A stretch of DNA of 64,000 bases, from assembly GCF_005402965.1 (NCBI RefSeq), contig NZ_BJCF01000016.1, forward strand, positions 1-64,000, given 5' to 3'. Below are positions 53,401 through 62,471 of this stretch, piece by piece; within the stretch, counting starts at the first letter, position 1, and each line of letters opens with the position of its first letter. This DNA is from Dolichospermum planctonicum (GTDB lineage: Bacteria; Cyanobacteriota; Cyanobacteriia; Cyanobacteriales; Nostocaceae). A program made the translations under genes and the position numbers. Under the pieces are notes generated by a model that was not told the DNA's origin, did not search any database, and worked only from the letters and a program-made list of their open reading frames with translations.

Positions 53401-53596
53401 AATTGCAGCTAAGTTAACCAATACTGCTTTTGTAGCTAACTCCGCTGCTCAATTTACCTTTGGTACTGGTGCTAGTATCCGTAGTTTTGTCGCTATTAAT
53501 GATGGAACGGCAGGATTTAGTGCTGCTACTGATGCTATTATAGAGGTGACGGGCTTAACGGGGACTTTGGCATTAGCTAATTTTGTCACGGTTTAG
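50414..53596 (+). CDS. Large secreted-type Ca2+-binding protein: propeller, Calx-beta and RTX repeats
   Basis: A 1060-aa protein in four parts. An N-terminal module (1-175) has VVSGTVLGNARGGYAATQNK, LLEEIGHYLDAQINLTDTRG and EGEYFSALVRGVSVS, frequent in cyanobacterial surface proteins. A beta-propeller follows (about 180-590) with repeated VWxxxDGNDYEIYxxNGTTTTQLTNN units. Then a Calx-beta domain (about 595-695; ATPGNDYTTTTGTLTFNAGE pattern), and RTX repeats (GNSGNNILNGGAGGFDTF, GGAGNDTYIVD, GGTGKDTLTGGLG) in the last 330 residues. No N-terminal signal peptide; RTX proteins normally leave by type I secretion. Probably extracellular or surface-bound. No transporter genes are adjacent. Confidence 0.85.
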   Translation: MTQNQNYINNLLNPAIPGVYDTLFEYACSQNFWTILGTAFGSSYNRLQAESILAQWKSKNFSALPNIQVVSGTVLGNARGGYAATQNKIYLSDSFLNTATVNQIQAILLEEIGHYLDAQINLTDTRGDEGEYFSALVRGVSVSATEINRIQNENDHRTITLNGQNIAIEEAGITVYETVKLASLGSASLGGASVKSSGSNYVWVARKGANSVLNLYNGTTTLPIANSVYSGFDVLPLGSLISDSDANPSTTLSNISISGNTVVYAKKDGNDYEIYRYSGGTTTKLTNNTINDYAPQIAGNNVLWYANDGTDVEIFRNNGTTTTQLTNNDTDERDLKLSGSNAVWVGWDGNDYEIYLNNGTTTTQLTNNTTDDYSPVISDNKVAWFNWNGTAENLFFYNGTTTTRITNNIEVYNPLVSGDKVVYSKYNGTNYSLQLYNGTTNTTTQLASQLSSQEDFNQLSSQGNFKIDGNWVVWVDKTTNSNSYPSYTLKLYNGTSTVTLSNSYPFYYDSLYSDSNFTVANNKVAWVGTSNSNTSSNRDIFLYDGTTTTQITTGGGYFNYNSSNLTIVGNSVLSIRDNDLYITQPSTKPGLSINSVTVIEGQTSPQNAVLTVTLSAASTTTVTVRYATSSSYPGGYTASPGNDYTTTTGTLTFNAGETTKTINVPILDDNFSEFDETFSVTLSNPTGALFIPGQNTGIVTISDTLQSSATTTLPAGVENLTLTGTGNINGTGNINSNTIRGNSGNNILNGGAGGFDTFLGGAGDDTYIVSGNSFPSFITENANEGTDTVQYSSGASPFVSYTLGANLENLTFTGTNGISGYGNELNNVITGNSGSNFLYGYGGNDTLDGGLGADTLIGGAGNDTYIVDSDSIQEDANAGTDTIQSSITWSIATLTNIENLTLTGTTAINGTGNAGNNVITGNTGNNTITGGTGKDTLTGGLGIDRFDYRNLADSVFSSFDVITDFNATANNDLFLVSTARSVFSDVGSVATLNTTGIAAKLTNTAFVANSAAQFTFGTGASIRSFVAINDGTAGFSAATDAIIEVTGLTGTLALANFVTV

Positions 53597-53631
53597 TTAA
53601 TAGACATCAGGTGAACATTTAATGTTTTAAT

Positions 53632-53657
53632 GTGCGTTACGGCTTTGCCTAACGCAC
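53632..53657. terminator. Dispersed hairpin GTGCGTTA...TAACGCAC after the Ca2+-binding protein gene
   Basis: Perfect 8-bp stem with loop CGGCTTTGCC, followed by CCTACAAG. It is of a type widely repeated in cyanobacteria. It may terminate transcription, but no T-run follows. Confidence 0.5.
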
Positions 53658-53715
53658 CCTACAAGTAGTATATTATTTTCTGTAATTCCCTAATTTAACT
53701 GACTAGTAACCTAAA

Positions 53716-54855
53716 TTGGATATTTATAAAGCATTAGTTGGTCATTTTTTATTTACTCTGGTGAAAACAGACCCAGAGTGGTTACACAAACAAACTATTA
53801 GTAGTCTCAATTGGCTGGCAAAAACCAGCTATTATCCGGCTAATAATTGTTTAAATCATCTCCTTTACCAATCTTTATCGCTCCAACACCCACGACTAGA
53901 ACAAACTATACTGGGAATGAAATTTCCTAATCCTTTGGGTTTGGCTGCTGGATTTGACAAAGACGGTGTTGGCGCTAGTTTGTGGCATAATTTTGGGTTT
54001 GGTTTTGCTGAATTGGGTACTGTTACTTATCACCCCCAACCGGGAAATCCCCCCCCTCGGTTATTTCGTTTACCTTTAGATCAAGCAGCACTTAACCGGA
54101 TGGGTTTTAATAATGCCGGTGCTGTCGCTATGGCCGCAAGACTCAAGGAGGGGAAAGAAAACTTGAATTATCCAATACCTATACCTATAGGTATAAATTT
54201 AGGTAAATCCAAGATCACAGCTTTGGAATTAGCAGCCCAGGATTACCTAGAGAGTTTTCGATTACTCAAGGATTTGGGTGATTATTTTGTAGTTAATGTT
54301 TCTTCTCCTAATACTCCGGGATTGCGATCGCTCCAGGATGCTGCTATGCTCAGTCAAATCATAGATGTATTGCAACGAGAAAATAGGGCAAATAAACCCA
54401 TCTTTGTGAAAATAGCCCCCGATTTAGAATGGGAGGCCATAGCTGATATTATTAGTCTAGCTAAAACTTACCAAATCGCTGGTTTAATCGCTACCAACAC
54501 CACTATTAGTCGGGAAGGACTGAAAACCCAAATCATTGAAAAAACTGGTAAATCCCCCCAAGAGGAGGGGGGAGGAATTAGCGGAAAACCAGTGAGAGAT
54601 CGTTCTACAGAGGTAATTCGTTTTATTTACGAACAAACCCAAGGACAGATGCCAATCATTGGTGTAGGTGGTATATTTAGCGCTGAGGATGCTTGGGAAA
54701 AAATCACAGCGGGAGCTTGTCTGATTCAAACTTATACAGGCTGGATTTATGAGGGTCCAATGATGGTACGTCGTATCCTCGCTGGGTTATTAACTAAACT
54801 GGAAGAAAAGGGCTTGACATCTATCAGTCAAGCGATAGGGGTGGGTAATAGCTGA
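53716..54855 (+). CDS. pyrD: Dihydroorotate dehydrogenase, class 2 (quinone-dependent)
   Basis: A 379-aa FMN enzyme of pyrimidine synthesis, membrane-associated. [20 protein letters not shown] and [20 protein letters not shown] are the FMN and substrate region, [10 protein letters not shown] follows, [17 protein letters not shown] contains the class 2 catalytic Ser, then [12 protein letters not shown] and GGGISGKP. The first 40 residues form the helical membrane-binding part of class 2. TTG 53716 is forced as start: an in-frame TAA lies two codons upstream. It passes electrons to quinone. Right end abuts a heptamer repeat. Confidence 0.95.
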   Translation: MDIYKALVGHFLFTLVKTDPEWLHKQTISSLNWLAKTSYYPANNCLNHLLYQSLSLQHPRLEQTILGMKFPNPLGLAAGFDKDGVGASLWHNFGFGFAELGTVTYHPQPGNPPPRLFRLPLDQAALNRMGFNNAGAVAMAARLKEGKENLNYPIPIPIGINLGKSKITALELAAQDYLESFRLLKDLGDYFVVNVSSPNTPGLRSLQDAAMLSQIIDVLQRENRANKPIFVKIAPDLEWEAIADIISLAKTYQIAGLIATNTTISREGLKTQIIEKTGKSPQEEGGGISGKPVRDRSTEVIRFIYEQTQGQMPIIGVGGIFSAEDAWEKITAGACLIQTYTGWIYEGPMMVRRILAGLLTKLEEKGLTSISQAIGVGNS

Positions 54856-54856
54856 T

Positions 54857-54904
54857 TGGATTTTGGATTTTGGATTTTGGATTTTGGATTTTAGATTTTG
54901 GATT
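54857..54904. repeat. 7-bp tandem repeat (GGATTTT)n
   Basis: Six to seven heptamers directly after the pyrD stop. Confidence 0.93.
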
Positions 54905-54944
54905 GTATGGTAGTTTACTCCTCCCGACCCCTAACTCCAGAACC

Positions 54945-55667
54945 CTATTCTTTTATGGGGAAAAAATCCTTAGATTTACGAGAATAGGACCAAGCAATAC
55001 CATCAGGATCACGGCTACGACTCCACTCAGGGAAATCTGGGTCGTTGCGTCGCTTGTAAACTGTACTGGAATAGACATTGAGCCTTTTAGCTAATTCAGA
55101 TTGAATCAGTGAACCAAAAACTAACTGTTTTTCTAAGGGTTTTTTGATTTCCTCCGGGGTTGGTTCGGGTAAAGATTCAAATTCAGATTTCTCTTCCTGG
55201 GGTATTGAAGTCGGTGGAGCTAAAAACGAACGGGCAACTTTAGTAACTGGTTGTCTGGGAATATCTTCCGAATATTCACTACTATCAAGAATATCGCCGA
55301 GAATACTGGCAGTGATAAAATAGTAGGATTGTCCCTCATTTTCCGATTCGAGTACACTAGCGCCAAATTCCTTGGCCTTAGCATCTAAATAACGTTTTCC
55401 CGTCTCTCCAGAAAAATTAGCCTTAATTGCCAAATCCATGGGTGTAATTTTTCCCTGGTTTTCCTGAATTAACTCGTAGAAAATTGGGTTAACTTGATTA
55501 CACCACTTTTCCCATGTATATTGCTGCCAAATAGTCAAAACCATTAACAGCAATAAGATTACGAGTAAAACTTTCCAGGTATTGACCAGTAAAACAATCA
55601 CAAATGATATCGGCAAAATTAGAACGAGAAAACTTTTCCCGTAATTTTCTATGGTTTTTTCACTCAT
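54945..55667 (-). CDS. Membrane-anchored protein with winged-helix-like domains, unknown
   Basis: A 240-aa protein. Two adjacent hydrophobic segments (about 13-50; SFLVLILPISFVIVLLVN) anchor it. A cytoplasmic part follows: a helix-turn-helix-like region (ITPMDLAIKANFSGETGKRY), an acidic Pro-rich linker, and a C-terminal helix-turn-helix-like stretch (QSELAKRLNVYSSTVYKRRN). A DNA-binding membrane regulator is possible, but no family is recognised. ATG 55667 is chosen over an upstream TTG at 55682. It converges on pyrD. Confidence 0.6.
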   Translation of the reverse strand: MSEKTIENYGKSFLVLILPISFVIVLLVNTWKVLLVILLLLMVLTIWQQYTWEKWCNQVNPIFYELIQENQGKITPMDLAIKANFSGETGKRYLDAKAKEFGASVLESENEGQSYYFITASILGDILDSSEYSEDIPRQPVTKVARSFLAPPTSIPQEEKSEFESLPEPTPEEIKKPLEKQLVFGSLIQSELAKRLNVYSSTVYKRRNDPDFPEWSRSRDPDGIAWSYSRKSKDFFPIKE

Positions 55668-56587
55668 GCTGATTTTTGCCAAGTTATTTTCTATAAAATA
55701 ATATTTCTATCTTGGCAAAAATTTGGACATTTGTTTGTATCTTTCGGCAAAAATGTCGCTAATTACTTGGCAAAAGCTAGTTACTTGTGTAAAAATAACA
55801 GGTTACACTGATAACGGATATACCCCCAATGGACAATTTACCGTACCAATGGATACTGAGGAGGAGGGGAAAATATCCTGATACTGGGTTAGTTATGTAA
55901 ATATTCCTTGATGTGGAGCGAAATTTTTATAAAGTGGTGCTAAGGTAACTTTACACATATATAATTTGTAAGTTGATATTTGATCAAACTTCCAAAGCAA
56001 AGTGAAGTATTGATAATACTCTCAAATCATGCCTACAATTGATGAAAAAATATATTGATGAATATCAGTCTATTCTCTACCCCAAATTAGTTATCATACC
56101 CCTTTAGTAGTAAAATTGAATATTATCTAGTTCGGAATGCTGTTACTAGGTCAATTTTATTGGTAAATTTTGATCAGAGGATGTTTTAAAAGTATTTTTG
56201 GTAATATTAAAGCCTCAGTAAACCAACCCCCATCCCTTCCCTACCTGCTACGAGAAGAGACAAAAGGAAAAACTTTTGTTACTGGGGGAGTAAGAGTCAC
56301 AGTCTCTCCTCCTGCGGGAAAGAGATTTACAAGAGGGGTAGTATACTTTGTGACTTCTCAAACATCTTCTGCTTTTGAGAAAATTTTAATCAGTACCGGA
56401 GGTGGAACAAGTTAAATAATTGGGATCTGATCTGGGATATTTTAGCCAAGTTTTGGCTTCTAAAGTGGTAAGATCATAGCTATATATAATTATGTGCATT
56501 AGATATCTTAGCAAAATTACGACTTGATAATTGCTATAATCTATTCTTACCTCTAACATTCTTATCTATTATTAGGTGTAAATTTTT
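55668..56587. other. Long intergenic region with a dispersed-repeat copy
   Basis: No convincing gene. An 81-codon open frame at 56170-56415 begins in the dispersed 24-bp repeat, has no ribosome site and no recognisable product, so I read it as part of a small repeat element. Confidence 0.55.
56176..56199 (+). repeat. 24-bp dispersed repeat, copy 2
   Basis: AGAGGATG-T-TTTAAAAGTATTTTT, one mismatch from 34094-34117; the following GGTAATATTAA also resembles the first copy. Confidence 0.7.
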
Positions 56588-57109
56588 ATGGGTTCTCCAA
56601 TGAATCGTCTGTCTATTTTTGTAGACGGAAACAATATGTTCTATGCTCAACAGAAAAATGGTTGGTTTTTTGACCCCCGGCGTGTTTTAGAATATTTCAA
56701 GTATGAACAGTCTGACACAACATTGATCAATGCTTTCTGGTATACTGGATTAAAAGACCCCCAGGATCAACGCGGTTTTCGAGATGCACTCATCAGTTTA
56801 GGTTATACAGTCCGCACGAAAATCCTCAAGGAGTATTATGATGATGCTTCCGGTCGTTACTCCCAAAAAGCCAATTTAGATATTGAAATTGTCGTTGATA
56901 TGTTTAATACGGTAGATCAATATGACAGAGTTGTATTATTCAGCGGAGATGGTGATTTTGAAAGGGCTATCGAGTTATTACGCTCCAAGAATACACATAT
57001 TACAGTAGTATCAACGGAAGGGATGATTGCTAGAGAGCTACGTAATGCTACTGATAGATATATAGACTTGAATGATATTAGAGACAGAATAGAAAAAACT
57101 GACGGTTAA
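56588..57109 (+). CDS. NYN-domain (LabA/DUF88-like) predicted RNase
   Basis: A 173-aa PIN-like protein. RLSIFVDGNNMFYAQ (first catalytic Asp and Asn), NAFWYTGLKD, KANLDIEIVVDMFNTVDQ (middle acidic residues) and VVLFSGDGDFERAIELL (final Asp pair) give the NYN active site. NYN proteins are metal-dependent ribonucleases; the LabA subgroup affects circadian output in Synechococcus, which may not apply here. ATG 56588 or the ATG four codons later are both possible. It is 206 bases upstream of leuA but separated by an AT-rich gap, so co-transcription is uncertain. Confidence 0.85.
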   Translation: MGSPMNRLSIFVDGNNMFYAQQKNGWFFDPRRVLEYFKYEQSDTTLINAFWYTGLKDPQDQRGFRDALISLGYTVRTKILKEYYDDASGRYSQKANLDIEIVVDMFNTVDQYDRVVLFSGDGDFERAIELLRSKNTHITVVSTEGMIARELRNATDRYIDLNDIRDRIEKTDG

Positions 57110-57315
57110 TTACCTTAGTATTTATTTACAAATCTCAAAATTAAAAACTAAAGTTCATAGTTCAAGCTATTTTATCAAGAAAGAATATAGGAATTAGCAG
57201 TCAATAAATGATCATAAATTCCGTAGAATTAACAAATAACAAATCAAAATATTGATTCTAATTCCATTATTTTTTTTGATTCAGCCCATGATCAAAATCA
57301 AAAGAGGTGAAGCTA

Positions 57316-58908
57316 ATGAGCAGACAAACCGATAGAATTATCATCTTTGACACCACATTGCGCGACGGGGAACAGTGTCCAGGAGCAACTCTCAATATAG
57401 ATGAAAAGCTAGTTATTGCTAAACAATTAGCACGTTTAGGAGTAGATATTATTGAAGCAGGATTTGCTTTTGCTAGTCCTGGAGATTTTGAAGCGGTTAG
57501 CAAAATTGCTCAAACTGTAGGAACGGAAGATGGTCCAGTAATTTGTAGTTTAGCCAGAGCTAGACATGATGATATTAAATCCGCAGCAGCAGCTATAAAA
57601 CCAGCTGCTAAAGGGAGAATTCATACTTTTATCGCTACTTCTGATATTCACTTGCAATATAAGTTAAAAAAGACTAGACCGGAAGTAATTGCGATCGCGG
57701 AAGAAATGGTAGCCTATGCCAAAAGCTTCACCGATGATGTAGAATTTTCTCCAGAAGATGCGGGACGATCTGATCCAGAATTTTTGTATCAAGTCTTGGA
57801 AAGAGCGATCGCGGCCGGGGCCACAACTGTTAATATTCCTGATACGGTAGGTTATACCACTCCCAGCGAATTTGGGGCAATCATTAAAGGCATTACCGAA
57901 AATGTCCCCAACATTGACAAAGCCATTATTTCTGTTCACGGCCATAATGATTTAGGTTTAGCAGTTGCTAACTTTTTAGAAGCGGTGAAAAACGGCGCTC
58001 GACAATTAGAATGTACCATTAATGGCATTGGGGAAAGAGCCGGAAATGCGGCTTTAGAAGAGTTGGTAATGGCTTTGCACGTGCGTAGACAATATTTTAA
58101 TCCCTTTTTGGGACGGGCTGAAAATTCAGAAGCACCGCTCACCAATATTGACACCAAACAAATCTATAAAACCTCGCGTTTGGTTTCCAATTTAACGGGA
58201 ATGTTGGTACAACCAAATAAAGCCATTGTGGGTGCAAATGCTTTTGCCCATGAATCTGGAATTCATCAAGATGGGGTATTGAAAAATAAACTCACTTATG
58301 AGATCATGGATGCCCAATTAATTGGTTTATCTGATAATCAAATAGTATTGGGTAAACATTCTGGGAGAAATGCTTTTCGGACTCGCTTGAAAGAATTGGG
58401 CTTTGAACTATCAGAAAATGACCTGAATAAAGCCTTTGTGAGATTTAAAGAAGTAGCGGACAAAAAGAAAGAAATCTCTGATTGGGATTTGGAAGCTATT
58501 GTTAATGACGAAATCCAACAAGCCCCAGATTTATTTAAAGTAGAATTGGTACAGGTTTCCTGTGGTAGTAAGGCTCAACCTACCGCTACCGTGACACTCC
58601 GCACTCCCGACGGGGAAGAATTAACCGACGCTGCCATTGGTACAGGTCCGGTAGATGCGGTATATAAAGCTATCAATCGGGTGGTGAATGTCCCAAATGA
58701 ATTGATTGAGTTTTCTGTACAATCCGTTACCGGAGGAATTGATGCTTTAGGAGAAGTAACAATTCGCTTACGCCATGAATCCCGTGTATTTTCAGGTCAT
58801 GCGGCTAATACAGATATTATTGTGGCTTCGGCTCAAGCTTACGTAAATGCACTGAATAGACTGTATGCTGCATTACAGCAAGAAGTGAAAGGGGAGGTAG
58901 TAGCCTAG
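57316..58908 (+). CDS. leuA: 2-isopropylmalate synthase
   Basis: A 530-aa enzyme: first committed step of leucine synthesis, condensing acetyl-CoA with 2-oxoisovalerate. [16 protein letters not shown] near residues 11-26 (metal and substrate Asp/Arg), [19 protein letters not shown] with metal His, [19 protein letters not shown], and the C-terminal allosteric LeuA dimer domain ([19 protein letters not shown]), so leucine feedback is expected. Start is ATG 57316 with GAGGTGA 5 bases upstream; the GTG at 57307 lies within that ribosome site. No leader peptide or attenuator was seen. Confidence 0.96.
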   Translation: MSRQTDRIIIFDTTLRDGEQCPGATLNIDEKLVIAKQLARLGVDIIEAGFAFASPGDFEAVSKIAQTVGTEDGPVICSLARARHDDIKSAAAAIKPAAKGRIHTFIATSDIHLQYKLKKTRPEVIAIAEEMVAYAKSFTDDVEFSPEDAGRSDPEFLYQVLERAIAAGATTVNIPDTVGYTTPSEFGAIIKGITENVPNIDKAIISVHGHNDLGLAVANFLEAVKNGARQLECTINGIGERAGNAALEELVMALHVRRQYFNPFLGRAENSEAPLTNIDTKQIYKTSRLVSNLTGMLVQPNKAIVGANAFAHESGIHQDGVLKNKLTYEIMDAQLIGLSDNQIVLGKHSGRNAFRTRLKELGFELSENDLNKAFVRFKEVADKKKEISDWDLEAIVNDEIQQAPDLFKVELVQVSCGSKAQPTATVTLRTPDGEELTDAAIGTGPVDAVYKAINRVVNVPNELIEFSVQSVTGGIDALGEVTIRLRHESRVFSGHAANTDIIVASAQAYVNALNRLYAALQQEVKGEVVA

Positions 58909-58959
58909 AGGTACTAGCCTAAAAGGTGTAGAGACGAGAATCCTATCCGGGTCGCGTCT

Positions 58960-59382
58960 CTACTTTTGAATCAATGCCAGCGACAGAGATAAAATTTCTT
59001 GTTCATTAACCATAGTTGCTAATTCTTCCGTTTCATAACGTCCTTCAAAAGCTTCTAGCGCCGCTCTTTTTAGTGCTACTTGATATCCTTGTTGGAGAAT
59101 TTCCATTAATTCTGTTTGATTTAAGTAAGAACCTCCAGATTTGCGGCGCTTGTTAATTTTATTGATTTCTCGCACTGCATTTTCTATAGAAAGTTCCCAA
59201 GAGCGGGTAGAACGTTTTTCAGCTTTTTGTTTGATTAAATGAATCAGTAGAATTACGCCATAACTATCAATTTTATTGATTTTATCACTTAGACTCATTT
59301 CTTCTAATTCATCTACTAACAGTAAAGCTTCATTGATTTTTCCTTGTTTTAGGAGTTGTCTAATTTCTAGTAGTTCTTCCAT
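58960..59382 (-). CDS. DUF29-like hypothetical protein
   Basis: A 140-aa helical protein. The middle, DSYGVILLIHLIKQKAEKRS followed by TRSWELSIENAVREI, resembles the DUF29 signature (LLxHLLKxxxQPExRSxSWxxTI), and FEGRYETEELATMV lies in the tail. DUF29 genes are numerous in cyanobacteria, and their function is unknown. The N-terminal part (LLKQGKINEALLLVDELEEM) is shorter than in classic DUF29. ATG 59382. It converges on leuA. Confidence 0.55.
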   Translation of the reverse strand: MEELLEIRQLLKQGKINEALLLVDELEEMSLSDKINKIDSYGVILLIHLIKQKAEKRSTRSWELSIENAVREINKINKRRKSGGSYLNQTELMEILQQGYQVALKRAALEAFEGRYETEELATMVNEQEILSLSLALIQK

Positions 59383-59500
59383 GTTGAATTTGAGAATTTT
59401 GGTTTTTTCACACTAACTTACTTATCCAGTCTAAAGCACCCTATATAACTTCAATTCATACAAAATTTAATTTCTTTAATTATACATTATTTACTGTTTA

Positions 59501-60994
59501 CTAAAAAAGTTCAAGTTGCTGAGTTTTAGTTTTATATTTTTGCCGTTTTAAATTATATTTATCTACTATATGTTCTGGAATGGGAACTTTATCAAGATTA
59601 CGAGGCTCAACTTTGATAGCTCCAGAACCATAACTTTTACCTACCAGTCTAAGATTTTGAATTGTCTCAGGATCATTTAATGCTTGCCAAAGATTAACGA
59701 TATATATTTCATCGTCATAAATAGGATAAATGCACAAAAAACTTGTTAATGGTACAACACCAGCCTCATTTTTAATAAACCTCGAATTGCGTCTACCAAG
59801 ATAAGCAAATAATATCGGTGGCACTTGTCTATATTCTGTTTTATACCACAATTTACGTTGTTTAATCAGCGGACGGTTAGGAAGACCTAATTTTTCACCT
59901 TCTTGGAGATAGTTAGCAACTGATTCGGGGATATTCTCATTACTGTTTATTGAAAGTAAAATTGTTGGCCGATTATTTTCTTGTAATTTTTTGATATCTT
60001 CAATAGTTAATTTATCCCCGGTTACATCTTTTGTTCTTCCAATTGCGAGTTTAAGAAATTCTTGAGGAATTGCCAGTTCTTCTACTTGCTGTGTTGTTAA
60101 AAAAAAGAAATCATTCGCTCCTGTGGCAATACCACGGATCACTTTTGCAAAGTCATTAAGGTGATATTTACAATTAGAATTATTATGCTCAGGTCTTGAT
60201 AAACCGGTTGTTAATGCTTCTTTTAAATCTCGATTATTAATTTCCAGAGTTGTATAATTAATTTCTTGAAAGTCTGATTTAACAAAATGAAAAAGTTCCT
60301 CATTAGCTTGATTTGCCTTGATCCATTTAATCGTCTGCACAGGTTCAGATTTCTTGATCAAAAAAATAATCGCATTGGTATCAACCTTTGGAAAAGGTGT
60401 GGCATTTTCATCAAATGTCACAACACATTCAAGACAATAATTTTTAGTAATCCATTGCCAAAGTTTTTGAGCAAAAATTCCTTCACAAGTATCGGCCGGC
60501 ATGATCAAAGCTAATCTACCATTTTTATCAAGTAAATTTAATGCCTGGACAAAAAAGTAAATATGATAACCTGCTCTACCATCAATGGCAAAACCTGTAA
60601 TTTTTATAAAAAGCTCTTTGAGAAATTGTTTCATCTTTTCATCAATTCGGTGATGTCTGATGTAAGGTGGATTAGCTATAATTGCGTTAAACTTCTGCTG
60701 TGGAGGATTTTTAATAAAATCACGTATTTCTACAAAACAATTATTTTTTTGATAAATTTCATCTAATAAAACATATTCATCTATATCAATACCATAATAA
60801 TTAATAGAGGGATTTATTTGTAATAAAGCATTGAAAAAAGCTCCTTTTCCAGCAGCAGGATCAAACACTAAATTTGTGTCTTTTGCTATATAGGAAACCA
60901 TCGCTTTTGTTACCCATTCTGGTGTCCAGAATTGACCTTTATCACGTAATTTTTCCCGTTTTTGCCAATTAGTAGGTAGTTTTTGATGAATCAT
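59501..60994 (-). CDS. Orphan N6-adenine DNA methyltransferase (gamma class)
   Basis: A 497-aa protein. RDKGQFWTPEWVTKAMV then VFDPAAGKGAFFNALL near residue 42 (SAM-binding motif I), FNAIIANPPYIRHHRID near 103-119 (catalytic NPPY), GRLALIMPADTCEG. The C-terminal half (GIATGANDFFFLT, VGKSYGSGAIKVEPRNLD) resembles the specificity region of Eco57I/TaqI-type enzymes. It would methylate adenine in a specific site. No nuclease gene is adjacent, so it is an orphan methylase or a relic of a restriction system. ATG 60994. Confidence 0.85.
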   Translation of the reverse strand: MIHQKLPTNWQKREKLRDKGQFWTPEWVTKAMVSYIAKDTNLVFDPAAGKGAFFNALLQINPSINYYGIDIDEYVLLDEIYQKNNCFVEIRDFIKNPPQQKFNAIIANPPYIRHHRIDEKMKQFLKELFIKITGFAIDGRAGYHIYFFVQALNLLDKNGRLALIMPADTCEGIFAQKLWQWITKNYCLECVVTFDENATPFPKVDTNAIIFLIKKSEPVQTIKWIKANQANEELFHFVKSDFQEINYTTLEINNRDLKEALTTGLSRPEHNNSNCKYHLNDFAKVIRGIATGANDFFFLTTQQVEELAIPQEFLKLAIGRTKDVTGDKLTIEDIKKLQENNRPTILLSINSNENIPESVANYLQEGEKLGLPNRPLIKQRKLWYKTEYRQVPPILFAYLGRRNSRFIKNEAGVVPLTSFLCIYPIYDDEIYIVNLWQALNDPETIQNLRLVGKSYGSGAIKVEPRNLDKVPIPEHIVDKYNLKRQKYKTKTQQLELF

Positions 60995-61147
60995 AATTTA
61001 TTAAAGGTTATTGAGTATTTTTAAAGCATCCTGGGTAAATCGATTTTGGTGCGATCGCCTCGTTCAGCGATAAACTTAACTTGTAGGAAAATTCAGACAA
61101 GGTGTATTAGTGCAGGTACAAATTCAATAATGATGCAGGGAGTAATT

Positions 61148-61612
61148 ATGAATAATAACCAAAATGTAGCAGCAGCTATTAATTTACTTTTTAACCCAAC
61201 ATCCCTTCAAGAAGCAATTCAAATTGAAGATGAAACCGACTGCGACGTGACAGCAGGATTAGATTGGGGTTTAGCAATTCCCGCTTTATTGCAAAATCCG
61301 GGAATGTTTGGAAGAATGACACAGTTGCGCGTATCACTCAACCGGGAACTGCGGTTACTCCTAAAAGAATGGAATTTGGGTATAGGGGAAAAAACAGCCT
61401 TAGAAGTAGCACAAAAATGCTTGATTCAAAGACTACAATTACCCCAACCTGTAGCTTTATCAGCACTGGAAGAAATTTTAAAACAAGATAAATTATATAA
61501 TGTTGAAAAATTTATATCTAATCGGGATTTATTAAAGTCACTTTTGAGCATTTTATTATTAGATAGTGATTGGGAAGAAATAGCTATAGCTAGGGAAAAA
61601 ATAAAGCTTTGA
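61148..61612 (+). CDS. Hypothetical protein
   Basis: A 154-aa soluble, mainly helical protein of unknown function. AAAINLLFNPTSLQEAIQIE, GLDWGLAIPALLQNPGMFGR and REKIKL at the end are visible stretches; no known motif. ATG 61148 is chosen because GGGAG lies about 6 bases upstream; earlier ATGs at 61130 and 61133 lack this. Homologues with a MNNNQN-like start seem to be cyanobacterial, but this is from general impression only. Confidence 0.6.
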   Translation: MNNNQNVAAAINLLFNPTSLQEAIQIEDETDCDVTAGLDWGLAIPALLQNPGMFGRMTQLRVSLNRELRLLLKEWNLGIGEKTALEVAQKCLIQRLQLPQPVALSALEEILKQDKLYNVEKFISNRDLLKSLLSILLLDSDWEEIAIAREKIKL

Positions 61613-61754
61613 TCTGAGGCTTGAGTAGACACAAATCCCTGGCTTTAGCTTCAATGTCTACGCATAAATGATATCAAGCATCTCAATCAAGCCTCGGTAA
61701 TATTTAAGCAAGTTGTTAAGCGATCGCAACAATTACAATTATATTTTCCAGAGT

Positions 61755-62471
61755 TTAAGCCTTTCTATTTTCAGGGGGGTCAAATTTATAACCATAACCC
61801 CGCACTGTTTTAATAAACTCCGGCATACTAGAATCAGCTTCCATTTTCTTGCGTAGTTGACCAATATGCACATCCACAACGCGGCCATCTCCCACATAAT
61901 CACAACCCCAAATCTTTTGGATCAGTTGGCTACGACTCCATGCTTGTCCCGGATGGGTAGCGAGAAAATGTAAGATGTTAAACTCTAAAGCAGTTAAAGC
62001 CAAAGGTTTGTTATTAAGTGTTACCTCTCGCGCTTCCGAGTTAATAGCTAACTGGTTAAAAGTCAGACGTTGTGACGGACTTGGCTGGATATAGCGGACT
62101 CGTCTTAATAGGGCTTCTACCCTGACTTCTACCTCTGCTAGACTAAATGGTTTGGTCAAAAAATCATCTGCACCAGCGGCCAGAACTTTAATTTTATCAG
62201 CTTCATCATTGCGACTGGTGAGCATCATGACTAAAACATTAGTACGGCTTTGCATTTCTTGACAAAGTTTATAGCCATTTGCATCTGGTAAATTCCAGTC
62301 TAAAATCACTAAAGCAGGATTTAATTGCTCAAATAAGACAAGAGCAGCTTTACCATCCGCTGCTGATTCTATTTGATAGTTGCGACTCAAAAAACGCTGG
62401 ATGAGGTTGCGGACACTGGAATCGTCATCTACAATCAAAATCTTGGAATTGGTCGTGGAAAGCGTATCCAT
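61755..62471 (-). CDS. OmpR/PhoB-family response regulator
   Basis: A 238-aa DNA-binding regulator. Receiver domain: acidic pocket IVDDDSSV, phospho-acceptor Asp in LVILDWNLPDANGY near residue 58, TSRND, and Lys in FLTKPFSLAEVEVR. C-terminal winged helix: ALEFNILHFLATHPGQAWSR, VDVHIGQLRKKME and IKTVRGYGYKF. No histidine kinase gene is adjacent in the window, so the partner is unknown. ATG 62471. Orphan regulators of this type are common in cyanobacteria. Confidence 0.92.
   Translation of the reverse strand: MDTLSTTNSKILIVDDDSSVRNLIQRFLSRNYQIESAADGKAALVLFEQLNPALVILDWNLPDANGYKLCQEMQSRTNVLVMMLTSRNDEADKIKVLAAGADDFLTKPFSLAEVEVRVEALLRRVRYIQPSPSQRLTFNQLAINSEAREVTLNNKPLALTALEFNILHFLATHPGQAWSRSQLIQKIWGCDYVGDGRVVDVHIGQLRKKMEADSSMPEFIKTVRGYGYKFDPPENRKA

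Noticed and set aside
56170-56415. 81-codon open frame as a gene
   Set aside because: Starts inside a dispersed repeat, lacks a ribosome site and gives a low-complexity product with no recognisable fold.
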